64,000 bases of DNA from Sideroxydans sp. CL21 (GTDB taxonomy: Bacteria; Pseudomonadota; Gammaproteobacteria; Burkholderiales; Gallionellaceae): the NCBI RefSeq assembly GCF_902459525.1, contig NZ_LR699166.1, positions 3,174,501 to 3,238,500 of the forward strand. The letters run 5' to 3'. Within the stretch, counting starts at the first letter, position 1. The number at the start of each line of letters is the position of its first letter. A program made the translations under genes and the position numbers. The notes under the pieces are model-generated. The model did not search any database, was not told the DNA's origin, and saw only the letters and a list, made by a program, of their open reading frames with translations. This document shows positions 26,381 to 35,010 of this stretch, piece after piece.

Positions 26381-26998
26381 CTATTCGCGACGGAACTCAA
26401 CCCAAACCTGATAAACATGATCGCTGCCCTGAATTTCGGGTGGCGGCTCGGGATACTTCGCATTTTGCACGGACTGCAACGCGACCCGGTCTATCATGCC
26501 CATACCGCTGCCAACCAGCACGCGGACTGCACTGGGCACTTTATCGCGCATGTGGAACTCCACCTTCACGCGTCCTGTGTAATGCAGGCTGTACGCTGCC
26601 GGAGGTAGGAATTGCGCCGCCTGCACCGCAGCCCGGACTTTCGCCGCATATTCTGCGCTGGGTTCGGCATTGCCTGCCACAGCAACAGGCGGGGGCGGAG
26701 TGGGTTCGGTAAATGCATTTGCCTGCGCTTCCGCTACTTGCGGCAATTCCGGCTTGGGCTCTTCGGGAGCCACTTGCGGTTTCGGCTGCGCCTTGGGTTG
26801 TGGCTGCAATTGCGGCTTCGGCTTCGGAACAGGCGTCTGCGGGTCTTCATTCACGAGCGAGATGGTCTCGGAACCGGATAGCACCGGCTTCGTCGAGGAC
26901 GTGCTGGCCAAGGCGATCGCCGCCCCCGCCAGCAGACCGAATTCAATCAGGGCCGCCAGCCCAACGGCCTGAAATTGATAACGACTATTCCCGGCCAT
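26381..26998 (-). CDS. tonB: TonB-family energy transducer
   Basis: The 205-residue protein has an N-terminal membrane anchor (about 12-32) and a Pro/Lys-rich spacer (PKPKPQLQPQPKAQPKPQ). The C-terminal TonB domain has YTGRVKVEFHMRDKVPSAVRV and the final VYQVWVEFRRE. It links the ExbB-ExbD proton motor to the outer-membrane receptor. It starts 3 bp after exbD, in the order exbB-exbD-tonB, with its receptor gene upstream in the same unit. Confidence 0.92.
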   Translation of the reverse strand: MAGNSRYQFQAVGLAALIEFGLLAGAAIALASTSSTKPVLSGSETISLVNEDPQTPVPKPKPQLQPQPKAQPKPQVAPEEPKPELPQVAEAQANAFTEPTPPPPVAVAGNAEPSAEYAAKVRAAVQAAQFLPPAAYSLHYTGRVKVEFHMRDKVPSAVRVLVGSGMGMIDRVALQSVQNAKYPEPPPEIQGSDHVYQVWVEFRRE

Positions 26999-27001
26999 GA
27001 T

Positions 27002-27400
27002 TTATTTGCCCGCAGCAGTGCGGGTAGCAAGCCCGACTTCGGTTGCGCCACCCGCCTTGATTGCATCGATGACAGTCATGACCTGTTGCAGCGAAGAAGT
27101 ATCGCTGCCGGCGATCGTCACTGCGGTTTTGCTGCTGTCGCGCTGGTGCAGCAGTTCCGTCAATTGCGCGGGAGTCAGGGTATGGTTTTCCACCTGCAGG
27201 GAACCGTCCGGATTGATTTCAACCAGCAACTTCGGGTGCGGGATCGCAACGGCAGTGGAGCTTGTCGGCAGCTTGGTCACATGACCGGAACTCGGAATCA
27301 TGCGCAACGTGAGCATCGCAAAAAAGACCAGCAGAAAAAGCATGATGTCGATCATCGGAATGATCTCGATCCTGGCCTTGCGTGTTTCCAGATACCTCAT
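27002..27400 (-). CDS. exbD: ExbD/TolR-family proton-channel component
   Basis: The 132-residue protein has a single N-terminal membrane helix with the conserved aspartate (Asp18) in IIPMIDIMLFLLVFF, followed by a periplasmic domain. The Asp is the proton-carrying residue of this family. The ATG at 27400 gives MRYLETRKARIEI, as in ExbD; an upstream start would add residues with no family match. One base separates it from exbB. Confidence 0.93.
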   Translation of the reverse strand: MRYLETRKARIEIIPMIDIMLFLLVFFAMLTLRMIPSSGHVTKLPTSSTAVAIPHPKLLVEINPDGSLQVENHTLTPAQLTELLHQRDSSKTAVTIAGSDTSSLQQVMTVIDAIKAGGATEVGLATRTAAGK

Positions 27401-27401
27401 C

Positions 27402-28073
27402 TCATGCCCTCGCCTGGGTATGAAGCACTTCAACTGCACAGCGAGCCGGTGCTGCCTGGGTCCTGAATTGGTCGTGACGGTTCAACATCATGATCTTGAT
27501 CGTTTCGAGCTGGTGCAAGATGATGCGTACACGGGTATGCAGGGCATTGAAGAACACCAGGCCGACCATGGCGATGAACAAGCCGGATGCCGTGGCGATC
27601 AGCGCCTCGGCGATGCCGCCCGTCACCTGCGTTGCATCGTTCTGGACATCGCCCAGCGCATGAAACGCGTTGAACATGCCGATGATCGTGCCGAACAATC
27701 CCAGCAGTGGCGCCAGCGTGATCACCGTATCCAGCATCCAGAGCGAACGGTCCAACGTGGGCACCTCGTGCATGATCACCTCTTCCAGATGTCCATCTAG
27801 CGTGGCGCGGTCCGCATTGCTGACAGGCTCGTTTTGCAGGGTGGTGAACAGATTCGCATGCGGGAGTTGCGCGAGCTTTTCCGGCAAAGCCAGGGTTGCT
27901 TTCTGCGCTCCTTCTTTCAGCATTGCGATCAGTTGTTCGCCGCCATGCTGCATGTTGGATAGATAGCGGGTGCGTTCGATGATCACGGTGAGCGCGACCA
28001 GCAACAGCAGCAGCATCAAATAAAGTGTGCCGCCCGAAGCGTTTGCAAGTTCAAGTATGTGTGAAATATTCAT
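27402..28073 (-). CDS. exbB: ExbB/TolQ/MotA-family proton-channel protein
   Basis: The 223-residue protein has three membrane helices: one near the N-terminus (about 13-32), and two in the conserved C-terminal part with PLLGLFGTIIGMFNAF and EALIATASGLFIAMVGLVFFN, the MotA/TolQ/ExbB signature. It assembles with ExbD to drive TonB. It lies 60 bp downstream of the receptor gene, behind a hairpin. Confidence 0.93.
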   Translation of the reverse strand: MNISHILELANASGGTLYLMLLLLLVALTVIIERTRYLSNMQHGGEQLIAMLKEGAQKATLALPEKLAQLPHANLFTTLQNEPVSNADRATLDGHLEEVIMHEVPTLDRSLWMLDTVITLAPLLGLFGTIIGMFNAFHALGDVQNDATQVTGGIAEALIATASGLFIAMVGLVFFNALHTRVRIILHQLETIKIMMLNRHDQFRTQAAPARCAVEVLHTQARA

Positions 28074-28088
28074 GATCTCTAATTGGTA

Positions 28089-28109
28089 ATGGGGGAGACG
28101 AGCTCCCCC
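28089..28109 (-). terminator. Intra-operon hairpin between receptor and exbB
   Basis: TGGGGGAG pairs perfectly with CTCCCCCA across 5 bases, in the 60-bp gap between the receptor stop and the exbB start. There is no clear T run on the minus strand, so it may stabilise the receptor mRNA or partly attenuate transcription rather than terminate fully. Confidence 0.5.
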
Positions 28110-28133
28110 ACAGGTTGGTTGGCCGGAAAGTAA

Positions 28134-30323
28134 TTACATATCAGCCGACAGCGACACCATGAAGCTGCGTGTCGGTATTGTGTAGAACATCGGATTCTGT
28201 GCGGCGCTTGCGTCATTGGCGAACGATGCAAAGATGCTGTTCTTGTTGAGCAGGTTATTGATCTGGAAACCGACCTTTGTGTTCTTGCCCAAACCGTCAT
28301 CCTTACTAAATGTATAGCTTGAGGCAAAGTTCACGATGGTGTAGCTCCCCATAGAGATGGGATTGCCATTTGGATTCACGCTGTAATCCGTGCCGCTATA
28401 ACGCTGCCCAACCTCCTTGGCAATCAGGGATGCGTAAGCCGGCCCCTGGTTGTAGATCAGTCCTGCGGTTGCCGTGTTCTTGGGCACATTTTGCAATGTT
28501 CCGCCGGCTGTACTCATGGAGTAGTTGTTGATGGCATAGTTGCCGTACAGGCTCATCCCCTGCCCCAGAACGTAGGTGCCTTCGCTTTCGACACCGTTGT
28601 ACTTCACGCCACCTGTATTGTTGAAACAGGTATAGATACCGCAAGGCGTGCCGGTGTTCTGGTTGGAGAAGTCGACCATGTAGACATCGCCGGAAAGGGT
28701 CAGGCGCTTGCTGGCCCAGGTCGTGCCGAGCTGGTAGTTCGTCGATTGTTCGGGAGCGAGTTGCGAGGGAAGCGTCGCAGTCGTTCCTCCTTTAGGATAG
28801 AACGCGTTGATGTTCGGTGCCAGCATGCCTTGCGCATACTGTGCATAAGCCGACCATTCCGGCTGGATCATGTAGTGAGCAGTCAACGTCGGCAAGGCCT
28901 TGGTCCAAGTCTGTGAAGTGTTCAGCGGAGCGCCGGTTGCACCCTGATTCACGGTCGCATCCATCATGCGGTTAAACGACACATACTTCAGGCCTGGCGT
29001 CACGGTCAACGCTTCGGATGCTTTCCACTCGTACTGCACATAGGGCTGGATGGTAGTCAAGCTATCCCTCATATTCCGGTCTACGCCGTTCACGCCGCCG
29101 CCTGCCGGATTGATTGCCTGTCCCAGCGAGAAATCGACTTCCTTCTGCCAGCGGTTGTTGGTCTGGTAATCGACCCACGCGCCGAAGTCCAGTTTGCCTG
29201 CCCCCATGGCCTCGGACATGCGCAGCATGTCGCCGACTGACCTGTAGTTCATGGTCATCATCTGTCCCGGAACATTGTTTGCACCGTAACTTGTGCCGTT
29301 CGCCTGGCCAAGGCCGGGGTCAACGCCGTTGAATCCGTTATGGTAGTAGGCATAGGTGTAAAGCTTGTTGTCCACCGTCAGGTCGCCCTGCTGGGATTTC
29401 AGATCGAGGTATTCGAAGTCGGAGGTAATGTCGTCGTAGTTATATCCAGCGTAGTCCTGGCTGGTCGGATCGTTGTTAAGCCCGAAATTCGCTCCGTATT
29501 TTTGAATATTGGCTGCGGTCGTACCCAAAGCCACGTTCTGATGCAGCTTGTTCTGCATCGTTACAAAGGTCAGCACGGTATTGTCCGAGATTGGCTTGGA
29601 CAATTTGAAGAAGACGTTTTCGCGGCGCTGGCCGGCGTTGGTCAGGTAGCCGTCCGAGGTCAGATTCTTGTAATCGACGAACGCGCTCGCGTCGCCGTCG
29701 TTCTTCAAGACACCGGTATCCAATTGCGCGCCGAACAGGCGCGTGTTGAAGCTGCCGAGGGATGCATAGAGGTTGGTATTCGCTTCCTGCATCGGATCCT
29801 TGGAATTGACGGCGATCGTACCGCCGAAGGTGGCATTGCCGATATTGCTGGCATCGCCGGGACCGCGATCGACGACGACATTGCCGATATCCTGCTGCAT
29901 GAAATAGGACGTGGTGTGTTGTGTGAAGTCGTTAGAGTCGCCCCAGGGGATCCCGTCGAAGGTGACGTTGTATTGTCCGTTCTGGAAGCCGCGCATGGTC
30001 AGGCTCTGGGTTTCCATCAGGCCTGGGCCGTTGGGGTCGACGCTGAACACGCTGGGAGCGATATTCACGATGTCGGAAAAATTGGACGCGGCGGACGCGT
30101 TTTCCTGAATGTAATGCTGGCTGATCACGGACTGTGGCTGGGTCGCAATCAGGGAACCTTTGGTTGGTGCCTGATAGGCCGCAGTATCTTTGGCTTTTGC
30201 TGCAGAGTCATCGGCGGCTGCGGTGTTTTGTACTGTACCCAGATCGACGACGTCATCGGCGAACGATCCTTGCGCGGCAGTTACCAGTGCTGCGCACAAT
30301 ATCAATTGCGTAAGGTGTTTCAT
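28134..30323 (-). CDS. TonB-dependent outer-membrane receptor
   Basis: The 729-residue protein has a signal peptide (MKHLTQLILCAALVTAAQG, cleavage near SFADD). A plug domain follows (about 50-170; LTMRGFQNGQYNVTFDGIPWGD, VVVDRGPGDASNIGNATFGG), then a 22-strand-type barrel ending RSFMVSLSADM. No N-terminal signalling (FecA-type) domain is present. The substrate is not evident. The ATG at 30323 starts the signal peptide; another start at 30350 adds nine residues. It is the first gene of the receptor-exbB-exbD-tonB-phosphoesterase-propeller-DUF347 unit, next to a two-component system. Confidence 0.92.
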   Translation of the reverse strand: MKHLTQLILCAALVTAAQGSFADDVVDLGTVQNTAAADDSAAKAKDTAAYQAPTKGSLIATQPQSVISQHYIQENASAASNFSDIVNIAPSVFSVDPNGPGLMETQSLTMRGFQNGQYNVTFDGIPWGDSNDFTQHTTSYFMQQDIGNVVVDRGPGDASNIGNATFGGTIAVNSKDPMQEANTNLYASLGSFNTRLFGAQLDTGVLKNDGDASAFVDYKNLTSDGYLTNAGQRRENVFFKLSKPISDNTVLTFVTMQNKLHQNVALGTTAANIQKYGANFGLNNDPTSQDYAGYNYDDITSDFEYLDLKSQQGDLTVDNKLYTYAYYHNGFNGVDPGLGQANGTSYGANNVPGQMMTMNYRSVGDMLRMSEAMGAGKLDFGAWVDYQTNNRWQKEVDFSLGQAINPAGGGVNGVDRNMRDSLTTIQPYVQYEWKASEALTVTPGLKYVSFNRMMDATVNQGATGAPLNTSQTWTKALPTLTAHYMIQPEWSAYAQYAQGMLAPNINAFYPKGGTTATLPSQLAPEQSTNYQLGTTWASKRLTLSGDVYMVDFSNQNTGTPCGIYTCFNNTGGVKYNGVESEGTYVLGQGMSLYGNYAINNYSMSTAGGTLQNVPKNTATAGLIYNQGPAYASLIAKEVGQRYSGTDYSVNPNGNPISMGSYTIVNFASSYTFSKDDGLGKNTKVGFQINNLLNKNSIFASFANDASAAQNPMFYTIPTRSFMVSLSADM

Positions 30324-30460
30324 TTTGAAATCAAAGCTGACTTGCATCACTTCCTCCTGAAGAATGGTATTAAATCGGCGCTAACATCATGCAGTTGCTC
30401 GATGGCTGAACTTAGCGAGGACGCAAAGTACGCAGGCAGACTTAAACCAAAGTGAAATAT

Positions 30461-30478
30461 TTATTACATTTTCATTAC
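30461..30478 (-). promoter_or_regulatory. Direct-repeat candidate site upstream of the receptor gene
   Basis: ATTAC at 30463-30467 and again at 30474-30478 are spaced 11 bp apart, one helical turn, as in tandem binding sites of OmpR/PhoB-type regulators. The site is about 110-140 bp upstream of the receptor start. A related TTATTACA occurs upstream of the neighbouring response regulator gene. Confidence 0.3.
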
Positions 30479-30548
30479 CAACTTGAAATTGAGATGAGAT
30501 CTTCCGCGGAAGCTGCTGAAGGGTTTCATTTTTATGGGATCCGCTCAT

Positions 30549-31871
30549 TCAGGCGGGTGACATCGATAGATTGAATGAGACCGCCGCAAGCAGGCCGCTC
30601 CCATCCTGTCTGTTGCTCAAGCTGATTTCGGCAGATTCCTGGGTTGCAATCGCAGTCACGATGGCAAGCCCGATACCGCTTCCTTCGATTTCATGGCCAC
30701 CTACCCGGAAGAATCGATCGAATACGCGCGGGAGTAGTGCCTCCGGAATTCCCGGGCCGTTATCCAGGATTTCAACCCTGGCCTTCTGGCCCGAAACCAC
30801 AATGCTGACATCGATCCGCCCGCCTTCCGGTGTATAGCGAATGGCATTATCAAGAAGGTTATTGAACAGGATGCGCAGGTCGCCCGCATTGGCCCGGATA
30901 AGTGCAGGCTCATCGTGAATCATGCCGAGATCAATGCGGCGCTTTTCGGCGATGGGTATGAAATCACCGATGCAGGATTTCACAAGTTTGCCCAAATCCA
31001 GGTCGGTCCGGATCGTCTGCTTTTCAGCCCCGTATCGGGCCATGTGCAACAATTGCCCGACAAGATGCGACGCACGCTGTATGCCTGATTTCAATTCCGC
31101 GATCCGTGCTTCAAGGTCTTCCTGCGAGCGCCTTTGCGACAGGTTCTCGATCTGCAATTGCAGTGCGGCAAGCGGGGTGCGCAATTCATGCGCTGCATCC
31201 AGCATGAAATGCCGTTGCGTATCTATCGTTTCCCGCACACGCAAAATCAGGCCGTTCATTTCGGTAACCAGGGGCGCGATTTCTGTCGGGAGGTGTTCTG
31301 TGGGAAGCGGGTCCAGGCTGGAAGCGTCACGTTGCGTTGCCGCTTTGGTCACTATGGCCAATGGCTTCAGAATGTGTCCGACCCCGAACACAACAAGCAC
31401 CCATGACAGGGGATACAGCCCGGCTATGGGAATCAATGCGCGCAACGCCGCATTGGTGGCGATCTTGCGACGCACCTCATGCGATTGGGAAACCTGCACT
31501 GTACGGTCCGGGTACACGATGGTGTACGCTCTCCATTTTTGCCCGTGCAGCGACACATTCAAATACCCCGTGGCATTTCCCTTCAGCAGTTCGAAGTCCG
31601 GGTGCGATGAACGCACTTTCTCATTTTCGTACCAGACCTGAATCACGAAATCGGACTCCTGCTCTTCCTTGCTTTCACCCAGATATTTGGCCTGCATTGC
31701 AGGCAACTGCGAACCCTCGTCGATACTTCCGGCAACCAGAAGCAACTGATGATCGAGAAGGACATTGGCATCCTGAAGTGCGAGCAAATAGGAAATTCCG
31801 CCCGCAAGCAGCCCCACTACGGTGAAAAGCCCGAGCGCCCAGACGATAAGTTGCCGTTTCAGTGAGATCAT
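30549..31871 (-). CDS. QseC/PmrB-like sensor histidine kinase
   Basis: The 440-residue kinase has two membrane helices (about 9-31 and 150-170) around a periplasmic sensor of roughly 115 residues. A HAMP-like segment comes next, then the phosphoacceptor His230 in DAAHELRTPLAAL. The ATPase domain has NNLLDNAIRYTP, LDNGPGIP and GSGIGLAIV. It overlaps the response-regulator stop by 4 bases. The architecture matches the QseC/PmrB branch. The receptor operon downstream on the same strand is the likely target. Confidence 0.9.
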   Translation of the reverse strand: MISLKRQLIVWALGLFTVVGLLAGGISYLLALQDANVLLDHQLLLVAGSIDEGSQLPAMQAKYLGESKEEQESDFVIQVWYENEKVRSSHPDFELLKGNATGYLNVSLHGQKWRAYTIVYPDRTVQVSQSHEVRRKIATNAALRALIPIAGLYPLSWVLVVFGVGHILKPLAIVTKAATQRDASSLDPLPTEHLPTEIAPLVTEMNGLILRVRETIDTQRHFMLDAAHELRTPLAALQLQIENLSQRRSQEDLEARIAELKSGIQRASHLVGQLLHMARYGAEKQTIRTDLDLGKLVKSCIGDFIPIAEKRRIDLGMIHDEPALIRANAGDLRILFNNLLDNAIRYTPEGGRIDVSIVVSGQKARVEILDNGPGIPEALLPRVFDRFFRVGGHEIEGSGIGLAIVTAIATQESAEISLSNRQDGSGLLAAVSFNLSMSPA

Positions 31872-32575
31872 GAGGAGTGTTTGGTCACCATCCAGCCGAT
31901 GCCGCGCACGTTGCGGATAATTTCGTTGTCGAATTTTTTCCGCACAGCATGGATCAACACTTCAACGACATTGCTTTCGACTTCCTCGTTCCAGCCATAC
32001 AGGCGTTCCTCAATCTGGCTGCGCGAAAGGATCATTCCCGGATATTCGATGAGCGCATGCAGCAGGGTAAATTCTCTTGCGGACAGCACATGGGTTTTTC
32101 CGCGGTAAGTCGCTTCTTTGGTCATCGTATCTATTGTGATCTCGGCGCTGCCAAGCAATGTCTGGGGGTTGCTGCTGTTGCGTCTCAGGGCACCGATAAT
32201 CCTGGCTACCAGTTCCTTAATCCCGAACGGCTTGACCAGATAATCGTCCGCGCCCTCATCCAGCCCGATCACCCGATCATCAATTTCATCTCTTGCAGTA
32301 ATAATGAACAAAGGAGTCTGATCTCCATGAGCCCGCATTGCTTTCAATACATCCATGCCGGATTTTCCGGGCAGTCCAAGGTCGAGCAAAACCAGGTCAT
32401 ACCCCCCCGTTTCAATTGATGTCTGCCCATTGATACCGTCCCGAACCCAGTCGACCTTCATGCCGATGTCATTCAGCGCCCGAGTCAAACTCTGGCCTAT
32501 CATTGGGTCGTCTTCAATCAGCAGGATCGATTTGGCGGCATTCGTGCCTGAATAGCCGCTTGCATGTTGTAGCAT
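31868..32575 (-). CDS. QseB/PmrA-like OmpR-family response regulator
   Basis: The 235-residue protein has a receiver domain with EDD (21-23), phosphoacceptor Asp65 in LVLLDLGLPG, and the KPF lysine. A winged-helix DNA-binding domain (about 140-232) ends in IRNVRGIGWMV. A short N-terminal leader of about 12 residues precedes the receiver, and a start further in (near TNAAKSILLIED) cannot be excluded. It is the first gene of the minus-strand locus that continues through the kinase to the TonB-dependent receptor genes. Confidence 0.9.
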   Translation of the reverse strand: MLQHASGYSGTNAAKSILLIEDDPMIGQSLTRALNDIGMKVDWVRDGINGQTSIETGGYDLVLLDLGLPGKSGMDVLKAMRAHGDQTPLFIITARDEIDDRVIGLDEGADDYLVKPFGIKELVARIIGALRRNSSNPQTLLGSAEITIDTMTKEATYRGKTHVLSAREFTLLHALIEYPGMILSRSQIEERLYGWNEEVESNVVEVLIHAVRKKFDNEIIRNVRGIGWMVTKHSS

Positions 32576-32680
32576 TTTGTCTTGAATTCAGTGGGCTATT
32601 AGCCGATTGCTATATTTGGCGGAAACGCCGGGGAGATGACTTGCCGATCTAGATTCAAAGCAAAAAGCCAGCCCCGGAAA

Positions 32681-32693
32681 TTATTACAGTAAT
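32681..32693. promoter_or_regulatory. Palindrome upstream of the response regulator gene
   Basis: TTATTACAGTAAT contains the perfect palindrome ATTAC-A-GTAAT, about 105 bp upstream of the regulator start. It shares TTATTACA with the region before the receptor gene, suggesting a common regulator. The rest of the 309-bp gap (32576-32884) shows no gene. Confidence 0.3.
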
Positions 32694-32884
32694 GTTAAGC
32701 GCGGAATGTTGCTGAAATATGACAAGCGGGCGAAAGAGGTAAACGAGCAGTGAACTGAACAATTGCAGTCGCCTGCCGAAAATCATGCGAGATTTCGTTT
32801 TGCGGACGGTCTTCCGGATAATTGAGCTGACTGGCGGCTGTAGCAGAGTGCCTGCAATGCGGTCATGCGCCTCGAAAGGAAATC

Positions 32885-33187
32885 ATGAACATAGAACTCT
32901 ATATCGCAATTATGGCCGGTTTCGTCCTGGCGTTTTTCCTGATGGTCAGCGAGATCATGTTGATGCGCAAGCAGGTAGTTGCTTTCCTGACCCGCCTGAA
33001 GAATTATTATCGATCCGGAAAATTCGTACGCCTTTTCCTTTTCACCTTTGCCATGCTTGGGCTCATTCTCGTTCAGCCGTTGATAGTCGGATTTCTGGTC
33101 GTGATGGCGCTTGATAAGGTTGACCCTCATTTTTCAACATCGGTCATTCGGGAAATACTGCAGGGGTTGACCGGAATCCTCGGTTAG
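32885..33187 (+). CDS. Hypothetical small two-helix membrane protein
   Basis: The 100-residue protein has two clear membrane helices (about 5-25 and 50-75) around a basic cytosolic loop (RKQVVAFLTRLKNYYRSGKFVR), then a short amphipathic tail. AAAGGAAATC precedes the ATG as ribosome site. It stands alone between a divergent two-component system and a converging aminopeptidase gene. No family recognised. Confidence 0.6.
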   Translation: MNIELYIAIMAGFVLAFFLMVSEIMLMRKQVVAFLTRLKNYYRSGKFVRLFLFTFAMLGLILVQPLIVGFLVVMALDKVDPHFSTSVIREILQGLTGILG

Positions 33188-33235
33188 GTCGAAGCAGCAC
33201 GGACTTCGCATGCCACAACCCGGCTGATCGCTGCT

Positions 33236-34540
33236 TTAGCTTCCAAAAGCCGCAGACAGCGCCGCAATCATGTAGGCGTGATCATGAACCCCGGCGCTTT
33301 CGCGCGCGCTATGCATCGCCCACATCGGCGAACCAACGTCCACACTCGCGACGCCCAGCTGTGCCGCAATCATGGGACCGATGGTACTGCCGCAACCCAG
33401 GTCGCTACGATGCGAATATTGCTGGTACGGCACACCTGCCTTTTCGCAAAGGGTCATGAAACGTGCCGCAGTCTCGGCATTGGTAGTGTAGCGCTGGTTC
33501 ACGTTGGTTTTGATGACCGGGCCGCCATTCACCACCACTTTGTGCCCGGGCTCGTAGGCTCCCGGGAAGTTCGGATTGTAGGCATGTGCCATGTCGGCGC
33601 TGATGAAGAAACTGCGCGCAATGGCGCGTCGCCTGTCCTCCTCGTCCAGTCCTGCCTGAAGGCTGATGCGGTGCAGCACATCGATGACGAAACTGCCGCC
33701 TGCCCCGGTAGCGCTCTCGCTACCCACTTCCTCGTGATCGAAAAAGGCTGCCACGCAGGTGGCGGCAGGCTGCTTCGTCGCAATCAGCGCGGAGAGTGCG
33801 GCGTGAGTGGATGCCAGATTGTCCAACTGGCTATCGGCGATGAACTCCTGATTCGCTCCCCACAGGCAACCCTTCTGCACGTCATAGACTGATAATTCCC
33901 AGCTCAGCAGATCCGCCGCATCGGCCTGCACCGCGTCAGCCAGGAGCTTGCGCAATTGCGCTTCGGCATTATCACCTTCGCACATCAAGCCCAGGATCAG
34001 GGGCAATTCCGTTTGCTTGTTGAGCTTCAAGCCTTGCTCATTTACCTCACGGTTCATATGAATGGCCAGATTGGGAAGCCGCACCAGCGGCTGCGCGAAG
34101 CGCAGCAATCGCGTTTCCTGACCAGTTGCCGTGCGCAGCACGACACGACCGGCCAGACTCAGATCCCGGTCGGTGAACGTGGCCAATATTGGTCCGCCAT
34201 ATACTTCAACCGCCAGTCGCGAGATGCCATCTCCGCTCATGGCGGCCTTCGGCTTGAGCCTGAGACCCGGTGAATCGGTATGCGCGCCGACGATGCGCAA
34301 GCCCGCTTCGGCCATGGGCTGGCTGCCCAGCACGAATGCAATCGTCGACGCACCGCCACGCACGACGTAATAGCGTCCATTCGCCGCAAGTTGCCATCGA
34401 TCACCTTCTTCAAGCCTGGTGAACCCATGCGCCCGCAGCAGTACCTCGGCACTCGCCACGGCGTGCCATGGGCTGGGGCTTGCATCAATGAAGTCGATCA
34501 GTTCATGAGCGGCAGTTCGGAATTGGGTGATCGCGGACAT
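33236..34540 (-). CDS. apeB: M18-family aminopeptidase
   Basis: The 434-residue protein is a zinc aminopeptidase of the aspartyl aminopeptidase type. It has the metal-binding HTDSPGLRLKP, the FDHEEVGSESATGA segment with the catalytic Glu pair, SADMAHAYNPNF, and the C-terminal SDLGCGSTIGP, all typical of M18. The ATG at 34540 gives MSAITQFRTAAHELIDFI, a normal start. It removes N-terminal residues from peptides in the cytosol. It stands alone. Confidence 0.95.
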   Translation of the reverse strand: MSAITQFRTAAHELIDFIDASPSPWHAVASAEVLLRAHGFTRLEEGDRWQLAANGRYYVVRGGASTIAFVLGSQPMAEAGLRIVGAHTDSPGLRLKPKAAMSGDGISRLAVEVYGGPILATFTDRDLSLAGRVVLRTATGQETRLLRFAQPLVRLPNLAIHMNREVNEQGLKLNKQTELPLILGLMCEGDNAEAQLRKLLADAVQADAADLLSWELSVYDVQKGCLWGANQEFIADSQLDNLASTHAALSALIATKQPAATCVAAFFDHEEVGSESATGAGGSFVIDVLHRISLQAGLDEEDRRRAIARSFFISADMAHAYNPNFPGAYEPGHKVVVNGGPVIKTNVNQRYTTNAETAARFMTLCEKAGVPYQQYSHRSDLGCGSTIGPMIAAQLGVASVDVGSPMWAMHSARESAGVHDHAYMIAALSAAFGS

Positions 34541-34953
34541 GGGGAGTAACAATGAGATTGATGGAATGGGAAGTATACAAGATGTACTCGTCCTCTCCGA
34601 ACTATGAGATTGATCAGCGAGAACGGCGCCAACTTGGTAAACATCTGAACATGGAAGTCAAAGAGTGCGCCAAATTTTTCAAAGAATAAGTGGACTGTGG
34701 CGGTTTACTGAAAAGGCTGTCGGCCCATCCTTTTGCAATGTCCGGCTTAGAATTTTTCGAACAATCACTTTCAGCCGTTTCGGTAATTCAAACTTAGCAG
34801 TTCAATTTCTCCAGATAAGCATTAACGTTGCGTTCAATATTCCTCCATCGTTAAATTTCTCCGAATTCACACAATCAATGTCGATTTGAGAACTGCCTGT
34901 TCGACTACTTGTTGAGTAGCTATCTACTCATTAATTGAATACGACATTACAGA
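34541..34953. other. Gene-free, AT-richer interval
   Basis: I see no convincing gene. A 45-codon frame beginning with ATG at 34552 and ending at 34689 has an unremarkable charged product and no clear ribosome site. The base composition is more AT-rich than the flanks, which would fit acquired DNA at the left border of the ECF locus. Confidence 0.4.
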
Positions 34954-34980
34954 TGTCGAATTCGCGTTGAACTGTTCGAC
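34954..34980 (+). promoter_or_regulatory. ECF42-type promoter before the NmrA-like gene
   Basis: TGTCGA (34954-34959), a 17-base spacer and CGAC (34977-34980) match the promoter form I remember for ECF42 sigma factors (TGTCGA at -35, CG[A/T]C at -10). The gene starts 30 bp further on, with GAAAGGAG as ribosome site. A near-copy lies before the YCII gene. Confidence 0.65.
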
Positions 34981-35010
34981 CAGGAATATATATTGAAAGG
35001 AGTACTGAAA

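Noticed and set aside
34552-34689. 45-codon frame after the aminopeptidase gene
   Set aside because: Charged product without known motif and no clear ribosome site; could be real but support is too weak.
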